Shown here one piece after another: positions 1 to 8,985 of a stretch of DNA of 60,000 bases. Position 1 is the first letter of the stretch; every line of letters begins with the position of its first letter. Made by a program: the position numbers and the translations under genes. Below the pieces are notes generated by a model. It ran no database searches, was not told where the DNA came from, and was given only the letters and a program-made list of their open reading frames with translations. Source of the DNA: Lineus longissimus (lineage: Eukaryota > Nemertea > Pilidiophora > Heteronemertea > Lineidae); contig NC_088311.1 in NCBI RefSeq assembly GCF_910592395.1, positions 17,240,501 through 17,300,500 on the forward strand. The letters run 5' to 3'.

Positions 1-4
1 GAGG

Positions 5-3000
5 GTGTGCACCTATTTAGAGGACAACGATGAAGAACAGTTGACAATAACAGACCTCTCCAATAAGATGAAAGACTACTTCCATGATAGTGATTCTGTA
101 GCATATGGCAGTCAGTATTTGAAGTCCAAATTACTAACGCACTATGGAGATTCCATATTTGTGGCTGAGGGTGAGGGACTACAAGATATTGTGACATTTC
201 GTGAAAAAACAGGTAAAATTCTAAGGGACTACTTTAAGCTGTCAAACAAGGATGACGAGGAAGCCCAGAAGAGAGCAATAATAGAAACTGCGGCAAAACT
301 TATCAAAAGTGATATCAAGACTGTTATTACGCCTATCAGGAGTGAGTATCCCAAAGCCACAGACCTGAAAATGGAGTCAACTCTTGAGTATGTTCCCAAG
401 AGCTTGCGTTACATGCTTCAGCATCTTCTTGTCGGAAAGGACACACGCAGGAAAGAGGCAAGTATAGGCCAGTCAATCATTCAGGCAGTACGTCCAAGGA
501 CAGTTATAGCCCCGCTACAGCTAGGACTCGCAGTACAAATGCACCACCACTTTCGATCTAGATTCCTTATAGACAGTCTTTCTGCAATGGGTTATTGCGC
601 ATCATATTCAGAAGTACAAAGATTTGAAGAAAATGCTGCGTCTTCAGTTGCTCCAGATATCTTAGGTGGTCAAACAACCATAGATGATATGATGCTATTA
701 TTCGCCGCAGATAATGTGGATCACAACATTGTGACACTCGATGGGAAGGGTACGTTCCATGGAATGGGAATGATTGCAGCTGCAACCCCCGGCAGTCACG
801 TTAGCTACATAATTCTTAGGAAAAAACTGTGTGAACTGAACATCATGGAGCAGACGAAAGTCCCTATCAAAGAATATCGCTTCGCAAAGTACGCGCGCCT
901 CAACATCAAATTCAAGCCGTTGCCATTGCTGGAAAACGATGACCGCAAAATCGATTTGCTGTGGGAGATGTCCTTTAGATTCCATGTACCTACCCCAAAT
1001 TGGCAAGGAATGATGCACACTCTGACCAGTGAGCGTGTCCACCCAGGAAAATCATCTGTGCTTTTCTTGCCAATGATTGATATGTACCCTGGAGACCGGA
1101 CATGCATCCTGTCTACATTAGAGTTCATAAGCAAGCTTGCATCGAAGCACAGCATCTCACCCGTAGTCACCTTCGATCAGCCGCTCTTTTGGAAAGCTTC
1201 AGAGATAGTGAATGAAGACGACAGCCCAGTTAAAGATGTTGTGCTACTGCTTGGGAGCTTCCACACACTGATGAACCTGTTAGGTGCAATCGGGACGTTG
1301 ATGGAAGGCACTGGAATGAAAGATTTGCTCGAGGCTATCTATGGGGAAAACGCTGTCATCCACATGATGACTGGGAAGGCGGTACAGCGCGCACTCCGTG
1401 GACATCTGCTTGTTGACCAGTGTCTAACAAACCAGATCATCTCAAAGATCATCGAACGTGAACAACGATTTGAAGGCATCATAGAGGAACTTGAGCAGTT
1501 GTACTGTCAAGCAGAGAGAGGTGTTATAGATGTCGCCAGAGTGATTGCATCTGATGGCATGGATGAGTTTGTTAGTTCAATGACATCAATAAAAGCTGAA
1601 TTGTCGGACAATTCCAAAACGAGCAAACTTTGGTTGAGCTATATGCAAATGTTGGGAATTGCGCGGGAGCTGATTGAGGCTGATCGCACAGGATCATGGC
1701 AGATGCACCTTCATGCCGTATCAGATTGTCTGCCAATATTTGCTGCCGCGGGTCATCCGAATTACCTGAAGTCTGCCTATCTGTATCTCCAAAAGATGAC
1801 AGCTTTAGAGGTCGAAAACCCTGAAGTGTTTCAGAAATTCATGCGTGGATACCATGTCATCCGGCGAAGCAACAACTTCTGGGCTGGACTTGGATGTGAC
1901 TTAGTCATTGAACAAACTCTTATGAGATCACTCAAAAGTACAGGGGGTTTAACAAGAGGAAGTGGAATGTCAGAACACCAAAGGGCTATCTGGACAATGT
2001 CTTCTCCCGTATCATCTACCTATAACTACGCCATGCAAGAATTTTGTGAAATGCGATATACAACTAGCGAACAGCACAGAGAAGCCACTACCGCAAGAAT
2101 AGTCCGGGATAAAGAGGATCTGACCAAGCTTGACACAATGCTTGGCCTCTATACTCCGTTCTCAGGTGAAACGACATTGCGCAACATTGTTACGGGGGTA
2201 AATGCCGATGATGACGTGAATGTAGATGACAGTTTCACTGTTGGCAGGGACACGGTTACCAAAATGGAAAGTCAGTTGATTTTTTCGTATTCCCACAAAC
2301 GCAACACTAAGGTGAAGACCATGACATCAGCAAGGGCTGTCAAAGTTGCTGAAGACAGAACAATTGATCCTGCTCTGTTATTTCAGAGGTTCCTGGTAGT
2401 GTCGCAATCTGGAGAACTTAGCTTAGATGAAGTGATGAAGCACGAACTTTCCCCATATCCACCCTCCTTGTTTGAAGGCAAACATCGACTACGAAAGCCG
2501 GACAAACCTGCCCTTCTTGAGGCTATTCGGAACCATGCTACTTCTGTTGATGATGCTGTCGTTCAGCCTATTCCCAAGACTGAGCACTACGTGTTGGATG
2601 GAGGTTCTCTCCTACATCGGCTGAAATGGACTGAAGGGAACACCTACAGCTCAATTGCTGCTAATTATGCATCTTTTACGATAGATCTGTATGGAAAAGC
2701 AACCGTAGTCTTCGACGGATATGGAGGACCCAGCACAAAGGACAACACCCACCAGCGACGGAAGACCACAAATGTGAAAAATACAGTCAATATCACGGAG
2801 ACCACTAAGTTTGTGGGGAAGAAAGACGATTTCCTTTCAAATGAAAAAAATAAGAAGTCACTAATTGACATGGTCACGGTGCGCTTGAGGCAAAAGGACT
2901 GTCACGTGGTGCAGGCAGAGGGGGATGCAGATTTGGAAATAGTGAAAGCAGCTATCACTATGTCGACCACAACATCAACCACCCTGATCGGAGAAGACAC

Positions 3001-3748
3001 AGATCTTCTCATATTACTTCTGTATCATGGTAGAATGGACAGTAAGGAACTCTACTTTCGTTCAGACAAAGGGAAGCTCAATGTATACAATATCAAAGTT
3101 TTGAAGAAGCTACTCGGGGATGATGTTTGTACTGATTTGTTGTTTGCCCATGCATTCACCGGATGTGATACTACCTCTAGAATCTTTGGTGTTGGGAAGA
3201 AATCAGTGTTTCAAAAGGTCGTCAAGGGCGATTCTGTCTTGCGCACCTGTTCAAGGATTTTTTGTGCTCACAACTCAGATAAGGTTGCTGTGGAAAGTGC
3301 TGGGTGTAAAGCAATGGTGGCTCTGTTTAACGGAACAAGTGAATCGTTGGCATCATTGCGGTACAGCTATCTTTGCAAAAAAGTGGCGACCGCAAAGACA
3401 TTCGTAACACCTGAGCGATTGCCCCCTACAACCTCGGCGACGAAGTACCACGCACGACGGAGCTACCTTCAAGTCATGCAATGGATGGGTCATAATGACA
3501 ACATGGACCTTGCAAACTGGGGTTGGAATGTTGAAGGAGACAAAGTCACACCAGTAATGATGGACAATAACCCAGCTCCTGACATTCTGCTAAAAATGAT
3601 TCACTGTAACTGTTCGGCTGGATGCAACACACTTAGATGTAGCTGCAAGAAGTATGGACTTGACTGCACAGGGGCTTGTGGGCCTTGTCAGGATGGGAAC
3701 TGTGAAAATATGAACCATGCACCTATTTTAGATGAAAATGAGGACTGA
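5..3748 (+). CDS. FEN1/PIN-like nuclease with C-terminal CXC domain (5' partial)
   Basis: One uninterrupted frame of 1,247 codons runs from the window edge to TGA at 3746. The frame begins with GTG and has no stop upstream, so the real start probably lies outside the window. Around residues 860-910 sit VLDGGSLLHRLKW and VVFDGYGG. EGDADLE near 974, GEDTDLLILLLYH near 997-1009 and TGCDTTS followed by GVGKK near 1052-1064 complete the spaced acidic residues and helix-turn-helix of FEN1/XPG/PIN-fold nucleases (fold knowledge; activity inferred). Residues about 1201-1230 carry the cysteine pattern CNCSAGC...RCSCKKYGLDC...CGPC of tesmin/TSO1 CXC DNA-binding domains. The first ~850 residues match no domain I can name. 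Large intronless proteins of this layout are multicopy in corals, hydra and molluscs, which suggests a mobile or amplified family; I see no terminal repeats here. No frameshift or stop is visible, so it may be functional. Confidence 0.7.
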   Translation: MCTYLEDNDEEQLTITDLSNKMKDYFHDSDSVAYGSQYLKSKLLTHYGDSIFVAEGEGLQDIVTFREKTGKILRDYFKLSNKDDEEAQKRAIIETAAKLIKSDIKTVITPIRSEYPKATDLKMESTLEYVPKSLRYMLQHLLVGKDTRRKEASIGQSIIQAVRPRTVIAPLQLGLAVQMHHHFRSRFLIDSLSAMGYCASYSEVQRFEENAASSVAPDILGGQTTIDDMMLLFAADNVDHNIVTLDGKGTFHGMGMIAAATPGSHVSYIILRKKLCELNIMEQTKVPIKEYRFAKYARLNIKFKPLPLLENDDRKIDLLWEMSFRFHVPTPNWQGMMHTLTSERVHPGKSSVLFLPMIDMYPGDRTCILSTLEFISKLASKHSISPVVTFDQPLFWKASEIVNEDDSPVKDVVLLLGSFHTLMNLLGAIGTLMEGTGMKDLLEAIYGENAVIHMMTGKAVQRALRGHLLVDQCLTNQIISKIIEREQRFEGIIEELEQLYCQAERGVIDVARVIASDGMDEFVSSMTSIKAELSDNSKTSKLWLSYMQMLGIARELIEADRTGSWQMHLHAVSDCLPIFAAAGHPNYLKSAYLYLQKMTALEVENPEVFQKFMRGYHVIRRSNNFWAGLGCDLVIEQTLMRSLKSTGGLTRGSGMSEHQRAIWTMSSPVSSTYNYAMQEFCEMRYTTSEQHREATTARIVRDKEDLTKLDTMLGLYTPFSGETTLRNIVTGVNADDDVNVDDSFTVGRDTVTKMESQLIFSYSHKRNTKVKTMTSARAVKVAEDRTIDPALLFQRFLVVSQSGELSLDEVMKHELSPYPPSLFEGKHRLRKPDKPALLEAIRNHATSVDDAVVQPIPKTEHYVLDGGSLLHRLKWTEGNTYSSIAANYASFTIDLYGKATVVFDGYGGPSTKDNTHQRRKTTNVKNTVNITETTKFVGKKDDFLSNEKNKKSLIDMVTVRLRQKDCHVVQAEGDADLEIVKAAITMSTTTSTTLIGEDTDLLILLLYHGRMDSKELYFRSDKGKLNVYNIKVLKKLLGDDVCTDLLFAHAFTGCDTTSRIFGVGKKSVFQKVVKGDSVLRTCSRIFCAHNSDKVAVESAGCKAMVALFNGTSESLASLRYSYLCKKVATAKTFVTPERLPPTTSATKYHARRSYLQVMQWMGHNDNMDLANWGWNVEGDKVTPVMMDNNPAPDILLKMIHCNCSAGCNTLRCSCKKYGLDCTGACGPCQDGNCENMNHAPILDENED

Positions 3749-3819
3749 TTATTGACTATCTCATGCGAATTGAAGTTTAACAAATTTGAATTTACCATCA
3801 GATTGCAAATTTTCAATCA

Positions 3820-3847
3820 TGACGTCATTGATGACGTCATGACGTCA
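3820..3847. promoter_or_regulatory. Triple TGACGTCA palindrome
   Basis: Three copies of the perfect CRE/ATF palindrome TGACGTCA lie at 3820-3827, 3832-3839 and 3840-3847, just after the end of the nuclease gene. The match to the CREB/ATF consensus is exact. Regulatory use is only inferred, and TGACGTCA-containing repeats also occur elsewhere in this window (near 12140 and 59810). Between 3749 and 4150 I see nothing else. Confidence 0.25.
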
Positions 3848-4149
3848 TCACATAACTCCAGGACCCACATATCAATTGCATGACTTCTAAGACAATATTT
3901 TCTACGGTGTGTTGCACGTTTGAAGTGGTTCACTACTGTTTATGTCAAACGATATGTGAAATATTGGGAATTTTGGTCAAATGGCGGCCATTTTGTTTGA
4001 CGTCATATTTAGACCCTTTGCGGAGGCCCAATTGCTGCCAACTTTTGATATGTTGTTCTCTGGACCAATATCTAGAGAATAAGACCATAAAACGTTTTCT
4101 TGCAATTTTTTTGGGGTTATTCTATGATATGATCCTACTACCATGCGCA

Positions 4150-4603
4150 TGTAAGGTACGCACTTTTCAAAAGTTTTTGTATGTCTTTATATGGTTCCCA
4201 GCTTCTGGGCTTGTCTAAGCCTTATATGGAGGAATTGTTTGTTGCGTGGCGGAAGTGTCTGCGACAGGTTTTAAATCTACCATACAGGACTCACAATGAT
4301 TTACTGCCGTGCATTGTTCACGACTTTTGTATTGAAATTGAATTAGAAAAACGGTTAATGAATTTTATGGGTGGTATGTCTTCATCTAAGAATGTATTTG
4401 TCAGCTTGTGTTTTAAACTTGTGTGTCAGGGGAGTGAATCTTCACTGGGGAGAAGTGTCAACATGTTGTATGCAAAATATGGGTTAGATAGGAACAATGT
4501 GGACAGCTGGGGAGATATGTTGAGGGTTTTTTATATAGTGAATGATAAGAACGGGCAAAATAGGTTAGCGGAACAGACGGTCAAAAAAGAGTTATCATTA
4601 TAA
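4150..4603 (+). mobile_element. LINE reverse-transcriptase C-terminal fragment
   Basis: An open frame reads KSFCMSLYGSQLLGLSKPYM followed by WRKCLRQVLNLPYRTHNDLL and ends with TAA at 4601-4603. This is the conserved segment after the catalytic domain of CR1/L2-like non-LTR reverse transcriptases, where YGSQ-W and a W-R-K-C...PYRTH stretch are typical. Catalytic motifs and the endonuclease are absent, so this is a 5'-truncated dead copy. A frame continues a little upstream of the first ATG (4181), to about 4150. No clear 3' tail or target duplication could be assigned. Confidence 0.6.
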
Positions 4604-5301
4604 AATTGATGTAACTGACAACAGGTACTATGTCCTAGTGTCATTTTTGAATAATAGAGGGCAGTTAGGAGAAAGGTGAAGAAAACACATAGAACTTTGT
4701 AGCAATTTATAGTCAATTTCACTTGAAAAGGTTCTATGTCCAGTTAATCCAATCAGGATGCTTGATCCCGGGTCACATGATCAGATGACAATATGGCTGA
4801 GGCTAAGAGTACACTGCATGACCTCTCCAGGCGAAAACAACATGCCAGAACACAGAGAAAGTTGTCTGAGGTTGAAATCTTCGACCTGTTGGACAGGTAA
4901 GGGCTTTATAGCAATGATTCGTCCTAGCTGTTTTGTTCCGGGGGTTTTTTCAAGATAGAACCACTTGATTTTCAATGCCCTTTCAATAATGCACCATGTA
5001 TGTACATGAACCATAGTGCTTTTATGGAGATAGTACCAGTTGACTCTGACATTGTCTCAGACAACATGGACAACTACACACATTGATACACTTCTCACTG
5101 CATAATCGCACCATTGCAGTGTACTCAGATGAACCTTGGAGATGGGACTAGTTGTCACTGAACACCAAAAATGGAATCGGCTACTAGGCCTACCCGGAAA
5201 GGGGAATCGGATGGGGGCGAAATAGGAAGACACCATTATTATTAGCGGCAGTTTTAAAGGCTAATTAAGGAAGTCGATTTCAATATGATTCTTTTTTTCA
5301 G
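4604..5301. other. Spacer without recognised gene
   Basis: AT-rich sequence with only short open frames. A polypyrimidine run and CAG at about 5294-5301 look like the splice acceptor of the next gene. Nothing else was recognised. Confidence 0.4.
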
Positions 5302-6142
5302 GTCAGCTGATTCTCTGAGTGACATGGCAGATGATTCCGATTTCGATGACACCTACAATCCGAAAAAGGATAACGATCGTAATTCTTCCGATAGTGAAGA
5401 AGGTGCTGATCCTTCCAATTCTGACAAAGATAGTCCTTTAGATGATTCTGATGCCGCTGATGATGATGTCGCTGGCAGACCTGGTCCTTTACCTGATTAT
5501 GGTGCCGCTGATGATGATGTCGCTGGCAGACCTGGTCCTTTACCTGATTCTGATGCTGCTGATGATGATGTCGCTGGCAGACCTGGTCCTTTACCTGATT
5601 CTGATGCCGCTGATGATGATGTCGCTGGCAGACCTGGTCCTTTACCTGATTCTGGTGTCGCTGGCAGACCTGGTCCTTTACCTGATTCTGATGCCGCTGA
5701 TGATGATGTCGCTGACAGACCTGGTCCTTTACCTGATTCTGATGCCGCTGATGATGATGCCGCTGACAGACCTGGTCCATTAGATGATGCTGATGTTGCT
5801 GATGTAGCTGATGCTGGAGACATTCGCCCAACAGCTAGAAAGCACAAACGTACTAACAAACCGCTGACACGAAAACGTCCAAGAGACCCAAGCTCATGGA
5901 AGGCCAATATGCGAAAGAGACTGCGCCAAAGTGGACAAGCATATAGGGATAGCCGAGAAAAGCTCCAAGCTTCTAGATGTGTGAAAACAAATGAAATGGC
6001 CAGGGCCATTGTGCTCACCTCATGTGGAGGAAAGATGGATGAAGAGCATGGTATTGTGTCATGTAGTGTTAGGTTTGATGTAGGTCCAAGCAATTACAAT
6101 TTCCCTAAAATGGCCAATTTACAGTACATTCCACCTCTGTGA
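5302..6142 (+). CDS. Exon 1 of transposase-like gene: acidic repeat plus basic segment
   Basis: The exon starts after a strong acceptor (poly-T then CAG at 5299-5301) and has ATG at 5324 (MADDSDFDDTYNPKKD). Seven or so copies of a 17-residue unit (D-AADDDV-A-GRPGPLPDS, 51 bp) fill 5436-5780; some units are shortened. A basic block with RKRPRDPSSWKANMRKRLRQ follows near 5865-5940. That basic motif, with SGQAYRDSRE after it, is characteristic of the N-terminal part of an invertebrate transposase-like family whose RNase H-like domain (probably DUF7869) is encoded by the next exon at 7142. Past about 5985 the frame no longer resembles the family and ends inside a dispersed repeat, so the real donor lies before 6142; I could not fix it. 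Product: nuclear, acidic-basic, function unknown. Confidence 0.5.
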
Positions 6143-7141
6143 CCTTGAAAAGTAGGTCAAATCAAAGAAGACCCGGGTGACACATTGAATGGTTGTTAGA
6201 ATTAGATGTACCTATGATATAAAATTGGTGCCAATCGGGCAAGTCATTACTAGGAATAATGGCATTTTGAAGAATTTAGGATTTGGCCCCCTCCCTCGAG
6301 GCCAAACGGCAAATCAGATCGCACCAAACTTCGGTACCTGAGATCACCTGACCAAGGGGTACATGTGTACTTAATTTGTGATCAATAGTCATTGCAGTAA
6401 AGAAACGTGCCATAGTTACGGCCTGACGGCGAATTTACGCCATTTGACCTCTGTGACCTTGACAAGAAGGTCAAATTAAAAACCTGTGTGACATATACTG
6501 TATGGTGGTTAGATGTACCCATGATATCAAATTGGTGGCAATCGGGCAAGAAGTTAAGGAATAATCACATTTTTAAGGTTTTTGGATTTTGCCCCCTGGT
6601 GGTCAAGTGGTGAATCATATTGGACCAAACTTCGGTCCCTGAGATCACCTGACTAAGGGGTAAATGTGTACCAAATTTGGTATCAATAGTCATTGCAGTT
6701 TAGAAACGTGCCATCGTTACATCCTAACGGCTAATTTACACCATTTGACCTCTGTGACCTTGAAAAGGAGGTCAAATCAAAAACCCAAAGGATATATGAT
6801 GCACCTTTGCTAGAAGTACCTACCATATTTTTTTCAAAATTTCCCGACTACTATTAAGGGAGATATTGCATATTTTCACTTTTAACGTTTGGCCCCCTGG
6901 TGGCCAAACCATGAAATGAATCGGACCGAAACTTGGTCTCCAAGGTGTCATTACATAAGGGTACATGTGTACCAAGTTTCAACTCAATAGCTCTAACAGT
7001 TACGAAACGTGCCCTGCTAACGGCCCACGGACGACGACGGACGACGACGTCGACGAAGACAACGACGACGACGACGACGGACGACGGACGACGGACGCCA
7101 CGGTATGGGATAAGCTCACCTCTGCTAAGAGGTGAGCTAAA
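6134..7141. repeat. Three ~300-bp tandem repeats ending in GAC-rich tract and hairpin
   Basis: The phrase CCTCTGTGACCTT recurs at 6134, 6448 and 6749. Each copy is followed by the same ~300 bp (GGTCAAAT, CAATCGGGCAAG, GGCCCCCT, AAACGTGCC), diverged from copy to copy. The last copy runs into a GACGACGGACG simple-sequence tract (about 7030-7095), then a hairpin AGCTCACCTCT/AGAGGTGAGCT and a short A run. A related tail (CAGCTGAGCTAAAAA) occurs at about 13094. The block occupies the intron between the two coding exons. I cannot assign it to a named class; the terminal hairpin suggests a discrete 3' end. Confidence 0.65.
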
Positions 7142-8470
7142 AAGGACTGTACAAAATGCAAATTTCATTGCAGGGATAACTTCAGCGAAAATGACAGGTT
7201 GGCCATTTTCAAAGAGTTTTGGCCACAAAACGATGATGAGAAGCGTCATTTCTATGCAAGGACGACAACGCAGGTTCCTACGAGCCGAAAACGGACGACT
7301 AACACGGTGAGCCGAAAGAAAAACAGTTTTAGCTACTATTTGCCATGCGATGGACAGAACATTCGGGTCTGCAAGACCTTTTACCTTTCTACTATTGACA
7401 TTAGTCAGAAGCGTATCAATAACTACTATTCATCTAAACATGCTGGGGATACGCCAACTCACCTCCAATGGGGTAGAAATTCCAATCGTACTGTTCCTGA
7501 GGAAATCAAGAACGACATTCGTGAACATATCAACTCAATCCCTCGCGTAGAATCGCACTATTGCCGTGAAGATACTAACAAGGAGTATGTTGTCCAGTGG
7601 GGATTGTCCGTCACTGCCTTGTACAGAAAGTACTTGGAGAAATGCGAAGAAGGTGGGAAAACCCCTGGTAAGCTTTATCTCTATCGCCGCATTTTGGATA
7701 CCGAAACCAACATAGCATTCCATTTTCCTAAAAAGGATCGGTGTGACAAGTGCGAGGAATTGAAAGTAGCCACAGATCTAACGGATGAGCAAAAAGCCGC
7801 ATTTGAACTTCATTTACGAGGAAAAGCGGAAACGAAAGACAAACGGAATAAGGACAGAGCTAACAAAGATGCATTCTGCATCTGTTTTGATTTGGAGAAT
7901 GTTTTTGCTTTACCTCGGGCAAATGTATCCAGCTTCTTTTACCGAAGGAAGCTAAATGTTTATAATATGACAGCCCACTGCTCTGTAGATAAGCGAGGAT
8001 ATGGCGCAATATGGCATGAAGGCCAAAGTGGCAGGGCTGGTAACGATATTGCCAGTGCAGTTATGAGATTGCTGGATGCCATCGTAGTGGACCATGCAAA
8101 CGATCCGAGAATACAGCACATCATTCTGTGGAGTGATTCTTGTGTCCCCCAGAACAGGAACAGTATTTTTTCTACGGCCGTGAAACACTTCATGAGTTTG
8201 CATCCTGAGGTAAAACTGATCGAACAAAAGTTCTGCGAGCCAGGACACAGTTCCATCCAAGAGGTTGATAACCTCCACAGCCAGATAGAGGCAGCATGTG
8301 GACCAACTGAAATCTACAGCCCAGTGGGACTGATGCGCATTCTTAAAACTGTGAATAGGCTTAAAATGATCCAGATGAAGCCAGACGATTTCAAAGACTA
8401 TCAAGACATTGCAGCACGAGGCAATTACAACAAGAGGCCCAAGGGCCTGGCGCTCAGCTGGATGACCTAA
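7142..8470 (+). CDS. Exon 2: RNase H-like (DUF7869-type) transposase-like domain, C-terminus replaced
   Basis: The coding frame is open from about 7142 (KDCTKCKFHCRDNFSE), ahead of the first start-like codon at 7199, so this is an internal exon. The cysteines CTKCKFHC followed by an EFW..NDDEKRHF helix match the family's zinc-like motif. Further on come YYLPCDGQNIRVCKTFYL, a PKKDRCDKC motif near 7725-7750, CFDLENVFALPR near 7885, WSDSCVPQNRN near 8130 and EVDNLHSQIE near 8262. The last three are the likely strand-1, strand-4 and terminal acidic positions of an RNase H-like DDE fold (inference). The last ~14 residues (NKRPKGLALSWMT) are not native: they are encoded by a dispersed-repeat head at 8429-8460, identical to one at 59274-59305. 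The gene is therefore C-terminally truncated, probably inactive. Confidence 0.6.
   Translation, partial: KDCTKCKFHCRDNFSENDRLAIFKEFWPQNDDEKRHFYARTTTQVPTSRKRTTNTVSRKKNSFSYYLPCDGQNIRVCKTFYLSTIDISQKRINNYYSSKHAGDTPTHLQWGRNSNRTVPEEIKNDIREHINSIPRVESHYCREDTNKEYVVQWGLSVTALYRKYLEKCEEGGKTPGKLYLYRRILDTETNIAFHFPKKDRCDKCEELKVATDLTDEQKAAFELHLRGKAETKDKRNKDRANKDAFCICFDLENVFALPRANVSSFFYRRKLNVYNMTAHCSVDKRGYGAIWHEGQSGRAGNDIASAVMRLLDAIVVDHANDPRIQHIILWSDSCVPQNRNSIFSTAVKHFMSLHPEVKLIEQKFCEPGHSSIQEVDNLHSQIEAACGPTEIYSPVGLMRILKTVNRLKMIQMKPDDFKDYQDIAARGNYNKRPKGLALSWMT
8429..8460 (+). repeat. 32-bp repeat head, copy 1
   Basis: Thirty-two bases starting AACAAGAGGCCCAAGGGCCT are identical to 59274-59305. The segment contains the palindrome GGCCCAAGGGCC (with one central mismatch) and a CTCAGCTG end. 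Here it provides the last codons of the transposase-like frame. Confidence 0.7.
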
Positions 8471-8985
8471 TGACAGAGGACTGAGGGTGTAAAGTAGTAA
8501 ATATCAGCTTTATACTACTGTTTGAAGGTCAAGAGAACTTATACTACTAAGATTTCCAATGCAGAGCTGCCAGCTGGATGAAATATGATTGAACTAATCA
8601 GCCATGGTATGTAAATATTACAGTAGGCAACGGAAGATATCCCTAGTTCAGTATGTTGTATCGGTAGCTTTACAGAAAAGAAGTGTCAGAGAGGATGAGA
8701 CTTCTCCATGGACAACTGTGGTATGTCCAGGCTTGGTTGTACAGCACAAGGATACAAAATGCTGTCTGTAATTGAGAGGTATCCTGATTTAACAGAGGTC
8801 AAAATAAATAGAAATGACCAGTTTGGGACTAACACCACTGTCTTTTTTTTGATAAGGTAGAGATTACAGGAGTCAACAAAATTAATTTTATTGAGAGAAA
8901 TTGACCTGTCCTGCAGGTGATTGGAATTTACAATACAAAGGGTCGTTTTCATATTTGAAAATCCCTTCATAATCAAGGGCTACCT
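8471..8985. other. Spacer without recognised gene
   Basis: Noncoding, AT-rich sequence between the truncated transposase-like gene and the composite element. I see no conserved frame in either strand. Confidence 0.4.

Noticed and set aside
5298-5831. Histidine/glutamine-rich frame on the - strand opposite the acidic repeat
   Set aside because: It is the antisense image of the 51-bp coding minisatellite; repetition keeps several frames open, and the + frame has the acceptor, ATG and family-like basic tail.
6933-7310. Thr/Arg-rich frames across the GACGAC tract
   Set aside because: Simple-sequence DNA with no homology; the real exon begins at about 7142 in another frame.
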